Source of the DNA: Salarias fasciatus | Lineage: Eukaryota > Chordata > Actinopteri > Blenniiformes > Blenniidae | NCBI RefSeq assembly: GCF_902148845.1 | Contig: NC_043748.1 | Coordinates: 13,422,445-13,486,444, forward strand | DNA length: 64,000 nucleotides | Direction of reading: 5' to 3' | In this document: in pieces, positions 34,987 to 48,900 of the stretch | Layout of the letters: every line of letters starts with the position of its first letter | Position numbering within the stretch: the first letter of the stretch is position 1 | The notes under the pieces: model-generated | Seen by the model: only the letters and a program-made list of their open reading frames with translations | What the model was told of the DNA's origin: nothing | Databases searched by the model: none | Program-made: the position numbers and the translations under genes

Positions 34987-37900
34987 TGATATATTACAGA
35001 CTGTAAGTGTAGAAGCCTTGACCACTTCCTGATGTAGCTGAGTGTTATGACAACATTGTGAGAGTTTTAACTCTATCTTAGTAATCGGATTAGGCAGTTG
35101 TAGCTTTTTTTTCCCCAGTAATATGCCTTCCGCTCTGTTTTGTAAAGAGTATTTTCACATATGATCAGAAGAAAATGGGTGTACTCGTTAAAACATGACT
35201 ATGATTGTAGCATCTTTGCAAAAGCTGTCATTAAAACGTTTGACTGCTCATGTGTTATCGTGGTGCTCAGTTGGAGATCAGTTCTCCTTCACTGGTGGTT
35301 TCACCTGCTTTCCTCTGCTGCTCTGGGTCCTCACTGCTTCACTGAGCAGGATCGATAGCTGGAGTTTCTGCTTGAATCCTCAGGTGCGTCTGGGGAGAGA
35401 TACGAGTTCAGGTAAACCTTTCGGAGTCCTCCTCTGCTGCGGCGACTCTCCTGAATCACTGTAATGTCAGGGAAATTTTGTGCCGTTTCTGCTTGAGATT
35501 CTCCTTGTTTCCTGAAAACATCTGACCCACTCCACTGAGCATCCTGCCTTCATCCTGTGTCTTACTGCCATGACAACGGGATGAGAGGGTGTAGTGTGTG
35601 TGTGTGTGTGTGGTGGGGACAAAGGCAGCTGAGGGTATTACTGGTCACTGTGGTGAGGAGGAAACCAGATGCTTTCAGTTCCACATAACTTCCCTCAGCT
35701 GTCTCCCTTCACCTCTCGTCCTCACGCAGTAACACACTCTGTGGCCACTGATGACACACACACCAGACTCGTCCCCTCCACCACACTCCGGCAGGTTCCT
35801 GACGGACGGACGAAGCCGAACAGGAGCCAGATCTGTGTGAGTAATAGCAGAGATAAATGTCTTTAATTATAGTTTCCCTATTGTCCATGCTGTGGCTCTC
35901 TCCCAGGCACACGTGCGTTGTTTCATGGTTCCTCTCCTCCTGACGGCTGAGGCCGTCACAGCTGGCTGCAGATAAGCAGACCTGCACGGAGGCAAGCAAT
36001 GCTTTGCACTGTATTTAATTTGCAGACTGGGATGACTAATCAGGGGCAGCATGCTGTGAGTAAGGACAAGTTGCTTCCAACCCAGTCTAATTAGATGCTG
36101 GAGGAATCACTGTTTGTTCCTGTACGCAGCGCTGCCAGAGACATTAAGCAGCTCCTGGAAAGGTGATATCGTGCTCCGCCAATTAAGGACTTTGTGCTTT
36201 TCAGTGCCATCGGATGGTGGGACTGATCCAGGGTTACAAAAAAGAATGGTCAGTTCTCCTGGAATTTTTAACAGGTCGAAATTCCAGTGTAAACAGACAG
36301 AAAGAATATTACCGTACTCTTTTTATTTATTTGATTGCCTCTAATGTAGTGGTTTTCAGAAAGTGTCCAGCAGCAGGAAAGATGTGAGGGTCAGGGGAAT
36401 GCCTTTGTTCTTCAGATATTGGTTTGTTCAGCACTGCAACCTATGAGCAGGAACACAACATTAGTTCACTAAAAAGTGAACTTTCAGCTTAGAAAACGAA
36501 ATAAACGATACCGATTACACAATAGCTTGTAACTTTACTTTTCTACAGCAGATTTTGCAACTCAAATCTCTAAAGATAAGAAACTCCATATAGTTATTGA
36601 ATCAATTGTTGTATTACCTTAAACAAAGGATGCTGACAGTAGTCATTATATACAGCCACGTATTCCCAGCTGTGCGTTGGGAGTTGGTCATTAAATACAT
36701 TTATCTTCATAATTCTGAGGTAACATGGCAACAGGCCTGTTGTGTGCAGTGTTTGCAGCGAAGCCGAAGCCTCACTGCACAGCCGGTGAAGGTGCATCCA
36801 CCCTGCACTACACGACACCGCTCCTCAAAGACTGCTTAAAGCATTTAAACACTGGGTTCTTCTCACCGGCCGGCTTGCCCCCTGATTCTGCAACATGAAA
36901 CACTGTCTGCCAGTTTAGAAAAAGCTTTAGATCATCCATCTATTCATCAGGGTCTGTGTGTTTTCTGTGCTTTATGTGTGATCTCCCACACAGTGGTGCA
37001 TATGGTCCTTTTTTAATGAGTGGAGCTGGAGCTGCGTCGCCTGCTGGTGTAAACAGCGCAGTGGGCTGTGTGTGCACCATCAGTGAGAGTGAAAACTATT
37101 ATCTCCGTTGTGCCGTGAGTCACCGTGTGTGAGTCACACATCCTCATCACAGCCATTGACACCCAGACTGACATTTCTGTGTGAGGAAGCAGCCCATTGT
37201 TTCCTGGATATCAACACCTTCATCCTGTCCTGTTTTCTCTAAATATTCAGTGTTTATTTTCTTCAGTGAAAGGAGGAATTATCTAATTGGAGTTAATTGT
37301 TTTAAAGCTTTTTTTTTCCTTCTGCTTTATGCAGTTTGAAACATAAACAGACATTAACTGGCTCAATTCATTTTCCATTCTTTATATATTTTATGACCAG
37401 TTTGACTGGATTTATTTAGATTATATGACAGAAGAATCTTCAAAATGATGCAGTGAGTAAACCAATCTTGTCAACCGTTAATATCTGGCCGTTTTTTTAA
37501 GTTTGATCTGTTAAAAATGTGAGACACTTCTGGTTATTCTGTGTGATTGGAGATTCATACTGTTCCAATGATGTTCTGGGGGACACTGTAATGACTTGTG
37601 TTTGGGCTTAAAATTCTACTTCTCTGCTTTATGGTCATATGAATTAGGTTTAATCAGAAATATTGAGCAATGTGACAGTGGTTAAAAGCTACTGAAAGCT
37701 GATAAATTCACTGATCTTGTGATGCAAAATGTAGGCAATAAAACTCAAACCAACCTGCTTTTGCAACTAATTCAGAAAGTATGAGTCAAACAAACAGCAC
37801 AGCCATGTGGCAGAGACGAGCACAAGCAAGTAGAAAGAGGACAGAAAATCTATTTTCAACACAACTATTGCCATATTGTCTATAATTATGCTCCATCTGA

Positions 37901-39299
37901 TGAAAAGTACTCAAGTAAAAGCCAAAGTGACCCTATCTTAACCCTTAATTTCACATGTGAGCATGTTTGGTGACGTCAGATTTCCTCCTTTTTATTTTAA
38001 AACAATAATTCCACACTGATAACCATATAATGTCTTTTTTATTCATTTTCTATACTTCTTTATCTAACTTAAGGTTGTGTGTATCACACAGGTTTAAAGT
38101 CAGGGCAAAAAGCTACAGTGAGACGAATAATCACATTCACATTGACGAGCAAATTAACAGTAAATATTTATACTCAGATGTGTGTTTTGGGACTGTAGGA
38201 CAAAACACACACAGGTAGAACATGAAAAGCTCTTCATATCACCCCTTCTGCTTTTATGTGCTTGTTTCACAAATAGCAGTCAACACCAGTGGAATGCTGT
38301 TTATTCTGTAAGTATAAAGAACTGTCTCCAGCCATTGAATCTTATGTGGCTTTTGTCGACAGGTGCCAGTTTTAGTTTTTTTATTGTGAAAGTGAAAGCT
38401 GTGACGAGTCTCCATAAACAGTCTGGAACATTTTGCACCAAATGGACACAACTGCAGTTCACGTTGTTCTGAAAAAAATATTTTCATGTTGTCAGTTTCA
38501 GCTGTACCTGCAGGTCCTTTTCCCCCAGGCACTGCCTGCAGCATGTATCTCAACCCAACAGAACATTTGTAGGATCTTCATGCTGAACTGACACAACCAG
38601 GTTGACTGATTTACAGCAACTGCAAGTTTCTACACATTTGTCATTCTCAGCTCATTCCTCAAATTCATCATTATAAATGTGTCACTGAAGTGAATAAGCA
38701 GGTTTTCCAATGGAATAATATGATTCCAATAACTTTTGCAACATCTTAGAAAAAAATCTACAAAATAAGACTTGCCTTTTTTTTGTTTGGCAAAGTTTAT
38801 TTATGTAAGATAGGCTTGTGGCATTTGAGCTAACATCAGCTCTCCAAAAGGTCTAATTCTGCTAAACCTTCACTCTAAACCCTTAAAAAAGAAGTCATTT
38901 GTTGTATTTTTAGATGCAACAAACAAAGTGTCACGTTAACTTGATTTTTCACCAGGTGGTATCATTAAAAATAGCATACATTGAAATGTCCCTTCTTTTT
39001 ATATGCTAATTCCAACTTTTCCAGGTTATGGAAAAAGATATGTAATAAATGTTATTATTTCCTTGAGAAAAAAAATATTGTGGGTTGTGCATATTCATTA
39101 TTTATTCATAGAATTAGAATATCATTTTTGGATTTCTTTTTCAACATTTGTTGTTAATGAAGCTTAGTTCGGGCTGGTTGAGACCAATTTGGACCATATT
39201 CTGGGTAAGCTTATTTTTGTTTAGTCTGCTGGGAAACTAAACAACTGAGCCTCTCTGATTCCCCTGATATGAGAGGTGATGTGGGTGCAGTTGTGTGTG
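34987..39299. other. bmerb1-tom1 intergenic region
   Basis: AT-rich spacer with a short (GT)n near 35597-35614. The open frames have no recognisable domains or splice partners. I see no gene here. Confidence 0.6.
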
Positions 39300-39960
39300 C
39301 GTGCGTGTGCGTGCAGGGATGAAACCCCCCTGTGCGTGGCGCCCTCTCTGCAGCCCGCTCACAGCTGGGATCACTGCGGGCCGCTTTCCCTTTAAAACAT
39401 GACGCAGTTCAACTGGTGGCCCACTTCGTGCGCGGAGCCGCAGCAGCAGCAGCAGCAGGAGCCGCAGCGGCAGCAGCAGTGTGCGGCAGTCTGCAGGACA
39501 GGAGGCGCACGGCACGGCCCGGCCCGGGACCCTCTCCCCGCTCACCATGGAGTTTTTAATGGGAAATCCGTTCAGCACGCCGGTGGGACAGCTCATCGGT
39601 GAGCGCTTTTACCTCAAACCTCATTTTGTGACATTACGGCGCCCGTCGGTGCAACGAGACCCGCGGCGGTCACACCGCTTTATCCCCGCTTCCCTTTCAC
39701 AAACTGTCTCATTCTGTTAAATATAAATGTTATCATCTTCTTATTGAAGTGCATCGATTTAAGTAAGAGTGATTTTTTTTATCAACGCTGGCAGAAGAAC
39801 GACAGCTTTACGGTTTGATTGACGCGTCCTTCGCGCAATGAGTCAGCGGGGGCGGGACGACGAGGCCGAGCCGCGCGCTCTGATTGGCTGCGGGACGCGT
39901 CCGTCAAGGCTGGAAATATGCGGGAGGGACGTGAAGTGGCCGACATCCTCCTGACCCAAA
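39300..39960 (+). promoter_or_regulatory. tom1: CpG-rich promoter, first exon and start of intron 1 of tom1
   Basis: GC content and CpG frequency rise sharply over this stretch. It includes a CAG/CTG-type trinucleotide repeat in the leader (about 39437-39480), the start codon at 39547, and an inverted CCAAT box (TGATTGGCTG) within intron 1 near 39880. Confidence 0.55.
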
Positions 39961-42900
39961 TTGGATGCGTGTGTGATGGCCCATTGTGTTTTCATTGACT
40001 GTTTGCGATTCAGCGCCACTAATATCAATAAATCCTCAGATTTATGGCGTTATATTTGTGCCACAATTCCGACGCGAGCAAAAGATGAAGTACGCGAGCG
40101 CACCTACAATTTTGTGCGCTCGCTCGACCCGCCTCTCTCTCGCTCTCTCAATCTGCCTCCTGCGCTCGCTCGAAGAGCCCTGTGCGCTCGCTCCACAGTG
40201 TGCGGTGTTAGAATTCTGCCACGCTGATTGGTTGCTGCGGCTCCAATCAGATTTTAGCATTCCGGAAGTACGTCTAGAACCAACGAAGAAGAAGAAGAGA
40301 ACGTAAATAAACAGCAAACCTTTTGATTTCGACAACGGAAAGTTTACCACCACAGCCACAAGTGAGTAGTTTGTTTCATTATTCTATTACGCTACCGCAT
40401 TGTGATAAACTTAATCAAATAGCGGTTTTTTGGTAAGCTTGTGTGTCTTTACATTTTGAATTACATTAGCTGTTCAATGCTAAGTTAGCCTATCCGTGTC
40501 AACGAGACAAACACATGCCAACACGTTTATAATGTAAAGTAAGTAAATCTGTCCCAAAATAACAAATCAACTCCCAAAGCATCATATAAATTGTTTGGTA
40601 TTGTAAAGATAAAATTCAGCATTCAGCATTTCTTAGTCTTCAAGGTTTTGAGCAATTCTGTGAGTGTGTGTGGATGTGTGTGGAATACTATAGCCTTTAT
40701 TTATCTCACCATGGAGAAATTTACCATTACAGAGGCTCAAAGAACACACAGGGGCAAAACAGTGAGGGAATGTGTAAGGAATAAGAATAAGTAATAGTGC
40801 AAATCTTAATAAGAATAATAATAGGATAATATAATATTGATCTAAAAGGAGGAAATACCTAACTTTAAATACAACATAAATCTAAAATATAGCAGGACCT
40901 TTAATATATATACTAATATGTAGAGTATGTTTTAGTGCAACTGAATGTGTGTATGATGAAGTGACTATGATTTATTATGGGAGTTAAAAGGTGACCATGA
41001 TTGCAAGACAGTATGTCCAGGGTTATTGCTCATATTTGATATGGTAGAGTCGATGTAAATTGTAGTTAATGTAATGACCTGCTTTGTGAGATTGACTTTT
41101 TTTAAATGTCTTTCTTTTTTTTTTAATCTTTCCACTCCAGGACATCCATCAGACCTGTTTCCCCCAGACACAACTGACTGGTTGCCGTTAGTGGATCTGG
41201 GCCACAACAAGGTCCCAGCACCACCTCCAGCAGCCCAGGCCCGTGATGAACGTGCTAGAAGCCGCAACAAAAGGAGGAAAGATTCAGAAGCTGCTGAGAG
41301 TTTGGTGGCTTTACAGAACATGTCATGAAGTGACTGTGTGACCAGTGGTTGTGAACCACTGGAGGAGCAGACCTATAAGCTGCAGCCAGAAGAGGATGGA
41401 ACTGATCAGGAGTGTCAGGCCTGATCTCACTGGCATCCTGGTCACTGGCATGCAGGATGAGATCAACTCTCTCACTGCAGAGAATTTAGAATGAAAAAAC
41501 AAACTGACAGCTACTGAAATTGGAGAAGAAACATTAAAGATGATGACGAGAATGTTCGTTTTTATACAGGGCTACCAACATATGCCATATTGATGATGAT
41601 GATGACGATGATGATGATGACAAAATTGTGCACCTGTGCTGTGCACTGATGAACATCAGTGACACCATTGTGCCTTTTGACTAAACTGTAAATGTTTCTG
41701 TGCAGTATTAAAGAACAGCTGTATTCTTTTTCATGAAAACTTAGGACTCCATGCTACTGCTTTTTACGTTTTGTCGTAACATGTTTCACATGACTTGTAT
41801 TTGAGCTGCCACATAAAAATATGCCCTTCCGTTTAGTTGGTTACCAATTGAATGATAAATGCAAAGAAACAGTTCCACTCGAAAAACAGCTTTATTTGGT
41901 ATCATCAGATTCACGGACAGTTAAGAGGTAAGAACCAGTTACATTGGACACATATATTGTAGGTTCCTGAATAATGAAGCCCAAGCTTGACACTCCTATC
42001 TCCTCCTGAAATCCACACATGAAATACAAAAAACTCCACAGAATCCTCTTGATTCACTCAAACTGTTTAAACTTCAAAGTCGTGTTACAAAAACATTACG
42101 TCCAGAAAAATAAATGAAATAACAAAGGTAATATCCAGAGATACAAAGAAAAAGAGAGGTAAAAAAAAAAACTGTGGCTCCACTCCACTTGCCCAACTGT
42201 CTGCCTGATGCAGGACAGCCACACACAAAACGAAACTTAATTTTTTAAACAGGCAATTAAATATGCAAACTTCCAGAAAACCTCAGTTTACTCCATAACA
42301 CCCAACAAACCTGATCCATATGGATTTTTAACCTTAACTTATTACACATATTTTCAAAAGTAATTACCACAACATGAACTGTACCTAATCATCTGTGAAT
42401 ATTTTAACCTGTAAATAATCACTTCGCATCTCAAACACAAATAAGCATTTAAATATGAAATGACAATTTTCACATTGATAAACTCAAACTGTTTTTAAGT
42501 TCCTACATATATGTTGGTATGGATTTTGTCTTGGTGGGTGTTGGCTGGAGGGACGGCGGAATGAAGGAGACTCGTCGACTCGTAACGTACTGGCAGCCAT
42601 TTATTTCTCTGAACATAACCTTGCCCCCCTAGAACCACAAGAGGGCGCTAGAGGATAGCGCCTATCAATTCACTCTCATAACAGATTTTGTCACAATCCT
42701 TTCAGTATATGTAAAATTTTTCAGCAAGCTGAGTAGACACCAAAACACACCTCCAGCATTTATGTAAAAACAAACAAGAAAAGGTCAGATAACTTCAAAA
42801 TAACACATATTTACTACCGCAACTTGAGTCACATCTCATTCTTCGTTGGCTCTGGACATACTTCCGGAATGCTAAAATCTGATTGGAGCCGCAGCAACCA

Positions 42901-45900
42901 ATCAGCGTGGCAGAATTCTAACACCGCACACCGTGGAGCGAGCGCACAGGGCTCTTCGAGCGAGCGCAGGAGGCAGATTGAGAGAGCGAGAGAGAGGCGG
43001 GTCGAGCGAGCGCACAAAATTGTAGGTGCGCTCGCGTTCTTCATCTTTTGCTCGCCTCGGAATTGTGGCACAAATATAACGCCATACAGATTTAATTAGA
43101 AGCAACGTCCCGACGGCAAACCGCGTGTTTAGTAGCGTGTCACACCATCTGATGAATTCAGAATATTTTGCATCATCTGCTAACATGGTCTGCAGTTCGG
43201 CTCCAGCATCCTAGACAGGCCGACTTTATATATCACTGCAGCATGTTTCAGCGTTTTGGACCATGTTTGGAAACCAGAATAATCGGAAAAAATCCATATA
43301 TGCACAAGAATAACATGCAAACTCAACAGAGAAAGGCTCATTCACCACGCCGGATTTCTCTTATCCCTCCATCTATGTTCTTTGCTGCTTTATCCAACTC
43401 ATTTGCAGCATGTTGGAGCAGATCCCAGCTTAGTGTGGGTGAAGGAAGGTTACACCCTGGACCGATCTCTAATCCAGCAGAGTAAACACAGAGAGACAAT
43501 CACACTCAGACACCAACTGACCTGTTTCTGGACTTTGCTAGGACACCAAAATAAGATCAGTCATGACCTTCCTATTACTGTTCCATAGACTTGTAATGAC
43601 AGTCTACATTTTCGGACAACGTGGATTATCAGATTCCATTTTTAAAAACCAGATGAATCCTATTATCAATCCCTGTGGAACACCATATAGCAGTAATTTT
43701 AAAATATAGCATGCTGTCACTTGATATTTCCTTTAAGTTGTTATTCCAAAGTGTGAAACAAGGTATCTTTAAAACAACAATGAACGACTGATAATTTGAT
43801 GCAATATGAAGTTTTATGTTAGTCAATAGTATTACATTTTCCTTCCTCTCCTAATTTTCACAGAGCGTGCGACCAGTGCCAGTTTACCGTCTGACGACTG
43901 GGAGCTGAACATGGAAATCTGTGACATGGTCAACAGCTCGGAGGAAGGGTGTGTGTTCATGCGCGTGTGTGTTATCTGTCGACATCAGGAACAAGCTGCT
44001 CCTCTGGAGGTTACATGGCTGCACGTTCTCTGATTACAGACCCAGAGATGCCGTCAGAGCCATTAAGAAGAGGATTGTGGGAAACAAGAACTTCAAGGAG
44101 GTCATGCTGACACTTACTGTGAGTGCTGTTTGTCCCAAAGCATTTATCAAGCATTTTCTTCTTGAAATCAGCAATATAAATGTGTTTTTGCTATAATTGT
44201 TGGGCTACAAGATTCACTGAGCTGTGATGAATTATGTTCACATGTACCCTGCATGCATGTGAACACATTTAGCCAATCAGATCGAGCTCCTCTGCCCTAC
44301 ATTGTGTCATATTTCTCCTCATTATTTCAACGTTACATCATACCTCATGGCCGCTGGCAAGACAAGAGAAGCACAAAAAAAAAAAAATCAAGAAAAAGTG
44401 CAGCTCAGTAGGAAATAATTGCACGCGGATGTTGAAAAACCTGAAAATCAATTATGAAGACCAGACTTTAGTTTTGTGTAGAGCTATTTTAAGTTATATT
44501 ATTGGTCAAACTTCTCTGAGTTTGCTGCAAAGTGAAGTGAAGAGATCTCTGGAAACCTCAGATAAAGAATTGTAAATTTGCATATGACTGGACGGTGCTG
44601 CAAACAGATCTCAGAGGTATTCACCCGTCCCAAGACAGACAAATGGGAACTGTTTAGCACTTCGCTCAGTCTTCCTAGAAGTGGGAACTCAGCCAAGTTA
44701 ACTCCAGAGACACAATGCAGATAGCTAACAGCTAAAGGGTTGAATAGCTTCTCTGTGTTGAGCGTAGCGTTGGAAAAACATGGAGCGGGGTTCATGTCAT
44801 CTCTGTGTAAATTTGCTGGAAATCATTGCTAAATTGCCTAAACTAATTTGACTTCAGTTGTTTGGAAACCTACAACATACCGACATGAAACCATGGTGAA
44901 GTAGGGTGGAGGAATCATCATGACCTAGGGCTGCTTCCCTGCATCAGGACCTGGAGCGTATGTCACTGTATTAAGAATATGAGAATATGAATTTCTGGGG
45001 TTATGAGAGTATTTACAGTATCACGTGAAGATGTCTCAGACCAAGTAGAGATCAGTAGAAGTTGGTTGATGTGATAAGACAGTGAGCCTACAATGGTTTT
45101 TTTAAACTTTGTGATTAAATCAAGAGTAAACTAAGTTTGAACTCTAATTTGAGCAGATGTGGCTCAGTTGGTACTGCCGATTGTGTTTCCCATTCCAAGA
45201 TTCTGAACCCCGGGTTCTCCCAGTGGAGGCTCAGCATCACTACCACCATGAAAAACTCAACCACTGCTTTTGATTGCAGGTTCTGGAGACTTGTGTGAAG
45301 AACTGCGGCTACCGGTTTCACATCCTGGTGACGACACGAGACTTCATCGAGGGAGTTTTGGTCCGGTCCATCATCCCGAGGAACAACCCTCCGTTAGTCC
45401 TGCACGACAGAGTGCTGAGCATCATACAGGTGGATACCACGGCCAGGTTGTCGCTCCCGCCGTCGCCGCTGTGTTCGAATACGAGGCAAGTAAGTTGTGG
45501 TTGTTCTCCCGTCAAGGCGTGGGCCGACGCATTCCGCAGCTCGCCCGACCTGACGGGCGTGGTGTCGGTGTATGAAGACCTGCGCAGGAAGGGCCTGGAA
45601 TTCCCCATGACTGAGCTGGATGGCTACACACCAGCTCAGTCCACTAAGAAGGTGCGATCAGGGCGCGGTGCGATCTGTCTCAACGCAAAATTTATGGGTG
45701 CCGCCTGTCATCTTTTGGTCTTTCCTCTTTTTCTCTCTGGTCCTTCTGTCTGCCTCCGCCTGTCAGGCTGTGTCTGGGAATGGGCCTGCTGTAACCACTC
45801 TGCCTTCTCTGCGTCTGTCTTCCAAACCGCCGCTTATCCCGCCTCAGACCTCTGAGTTAAAAATGGCCCTTGAGGGAAACAATGCCTTGACTCCCAGCCA

Positions 45901-48900
45901 GGTGATGGGACTTAACAGTTTCTCAAGCTTCATTGTCTGTAACCGGTCTTTCCGCATGTCAAGTTTTTCCAGCCACGCTTGCAACACCTGTTTTTTTTTT
46001 TTTCTCTTCATCGCCTTTAAGATCAATATTTGCCTCACCAACATTCGGCGCTGTTGACATTCCAGGTGAAAATGCTGAAGACGGAGCTGGGAGTGGTGCG
46101 GAGTAACCTCACCATGATGTCCGACATGATGAGCCAGCTGGATCCCGTCACGGTCAAACAGGCGGACATGGAGCTGCTGGAGGTAAAAACCCCAAAATCA
46201 ACGCTTCAAATACAGACGCTTCTTTCACTCCTTCACCTGATGACGAGCGACGCTGAGTTACCCTTAACTGATCTCGTACTGTATACATGTGGCGTTGCAT
46301 CCGGCCCCTCAACCTCCCCCCCCACCCCCACCCACACATTCTTCGTCTGGTTGTGTCATTAGCAGTTATACACAGTTTGTAAGGAAATGCAGGACAGGAT
46401 AGTGAAGATCGTCCCCAAACTCAGCGAGGAGAAGCTCATCGAGGAGCTGCTGGCAACTAACGATGAGATGAACACCACTTTCACACGCTACCAAAGGTTA
46501 CTACATTATTAAACTTTTAATTATATTATCAACCAAATACCAGGATGATTATGTGAATAATTTTTCTCTTTTTGTCAGGTTTGAACGGCGGCTAACAAAT
46601 GGTCAAAACACAACACAGAAGGTAATGGACTCAGATTTATTTGCTTATAGATGTATAAAAAAAGGTTTTACGTGAAGACTTTGAACTTGTCGCTTTCAGA
46701 ATCACACCTACGTCAACCTGGCGGACCTCGATTGGAAGAGCGACGCCGTCAGCCAATCAGGGCTCACGCTGGGGACGAGCGACAGCTCGCTCAGCCTGTC
46801 AAAAGCCGACAGTTTATCCAGTCAGATGGCAAAACTTAGTGAGTTCTTCACTATTCTAGACTATCATGGTTTTTCTGATTTTTGTTTGTTTGTTTGTTTT
46901 TTCAAAAAGCAAAGTCATAATCTTCCAAACAAAGATTTTCTTGCTTTTTGTGCACAGTTTATGTGTTGTTGTTCTTCCTGCAGGTACAAGTGAATCTGAT
47001 GACACATTATCACAGCAGATCAATAACTCAGCCCAACACAAAACAAGGTAAACACAGATTTTTACATCAGGGAGATTTTTTTTTCAACAGCTTCAACTTC
47101 ATAAGTCATGATAGAAACATACTAAAAAAAGTTTAATCAAACAGCTGCAATATACAGATATAAATGATGTATGAATAGAAAATGGATTGAATGGAAAAAT
47201 ATGTGGAATACTTGACCAAAATATGTTTTAAAACCAGAATATTTAGTGATAATGTTGAATAAACAGGTGAAATTGTTGAGAATTTACCGGAAGCAGTTAA
47301 AAAACTGGATAGCTTCAAATATAGTGAATAAATTGGTGAAATACTTCATTCAGTGGATGAACAAACAACTCATTTGGAGCAATTAAATAATATTTCTTGA
47401 CAGATAAAGTATTTAAAGTTATTAAAACTGCTAAAATTGTTTTTCCAAGCAAATGCAAAGGTAAAATAAACAGGTGAAATGTTTATGATGTTTGCTACAG
47501 TTCTGTTTAAATGTTCCAGAGTCGTGTAACTCTTTACTCTTTCAGTCTGTTTGCTAAGAGCTGCACGTGCTAAGCTGTTGATCTTTGTTTTGTAGCTTAA
47601 TTCCTGCTAATCCAGAGGCGCGAGCCAGTTTTTCTTGTTGTGTAAACCGTTAGCCGGCTTGATCAGGGTCCCGATTGTGTGTCTGCAGCGATCAGAGTGA
47701 AGTGGACGGTCTGGCTCGAGCTCAGGACAGAGTACGAAACCCTGGAACGGTAAGCACAGCGAGCGTCTAATTCATCCTCTTTGCTCTTTAACAAGCTTTA
47801 TCCGGCTGCCAGGATGAAATTAGTTCTTGTTTTGTCCCTCGAACTTCAGCAAAATCCTCCTTTCATGAAATGTACTAACACTTGGACACGCTGCATGATC
47901 TGAGGAAATATTCTAACTTGAGTGAGTTAATTTGATGCTCTGTCTCAGTAACTGCTTTCTTCCTGAACTAACTTTCTGCGCAAGGATGAGAGTCCGGCCT
48001 CGTCCCACAACTCCTCACCAAAGTTAGATTGGATGATTAAGCGGGGAATGGTGGGTTCAGAGTCAAAGTGTTCTGTCAATCCACCCCTCCACCCTCTGTC
48101 TCTTTATTTGGTCATGGGGTTTCTTTTTTTGGTTCCTTTCACTCTGGTCTGCTTTTGTTTGGATTCTTTTGGGTGAAAATTGATGGTTTGCATGCCAGTT
48201 TTGGAGCCTTAAGGTGCTTACACGCTGTGTGGATTTGGCCGTCTCAGATGGAATAATCACAATCTGAGTGAAGTCTGCGATCAAGGGTTTCAGTCGGTGG
48301 ATTTAAATCAGGCTGCACGCTATAATTAATCATTTGCACAATATCAACGTGGACAATCTACTATGCGATTCAAAGAGCAGGATTTTAAATAAGAAAAGTG
48401 CAAATAATCCCAATTCCAGTTCACAGCTCGAATTCTATACTCCTTAAGTCCACAGAACAGAAGTGAAAAGCTCAAAAATAAGGAAAAACTACCACAAACA
48501 AGTCAGCAAAAAACAAACAAACATTGGAATCAGCAAACAAAACAATACCAAAAAATGTCAGCCCTGTCACAGCTGGTGTGAATTAAAGACAAGAGAAAGA
48601 GAACTGTTTGGAGGAACACATCTGAACACATAAAACCGAAAACATTATGTTTAAGTGTTTATTTTATCTCTAATCATCATCATCACAATACCTAATATTG
48701 TCCCGCTTTAGTCTGAAGTTTTATTTGTTCTGCTTTAATACAGCTTGTTATTAAAGTACAAACGTAATCCGTGTTGCTTAAACACTGATTAGAATCAGGA
48801 ACACAAATATACTGTAACCACATAAAAAATAAAGATTAGAAAATAAATACCAATACTCCAACATGGATTTGAAGAGGAGCTTTGTGCATTCCTGCTGAAG

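Larger units (their letters stand above)
40043..43086 (+). mobile_element. Internally deleted DNA transposon with long inverted termini (THAP/Harbinger-like)
   Basis: Two nearly identical inverted repeats of about 249 bp, both beginning (T)ATGGCGTTATATTTGTGCC, bound a 3044-bp unit in tom1 intron 1. A direct repeat CAGATT(T) flanks it (40037-40042/3 and 43087-43092/3), the likely target duplication. Inside are a short exon-like leader with a donor (AAGTGAGT near 40361) and a second exon-like block after the acceptor at 41140. Parts of a transposase survive in that block, but the catalytic core is missing. It is therefore a non-autonomous derivative. The superfamily call rests on these remnants and is tentative. 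Confidence 0.8.

Noticed and set aside
42531-42683. Nested insertion read as a solo LTR
   Set aside because: Its ends can be read as TG...CA only by shifting a base, and the 9-bp direct repeats then no longer abut the ends. LTR elements normally make 4-6 bp duplications.
42829-43186. Matching protein frames at 40.0-40.3 kb and 42.8-43.2 kb as a duplicated gene
   Set aside because: They are translations of the two GC-rich terminal inverted repeats of the DNA transposon, not genes.
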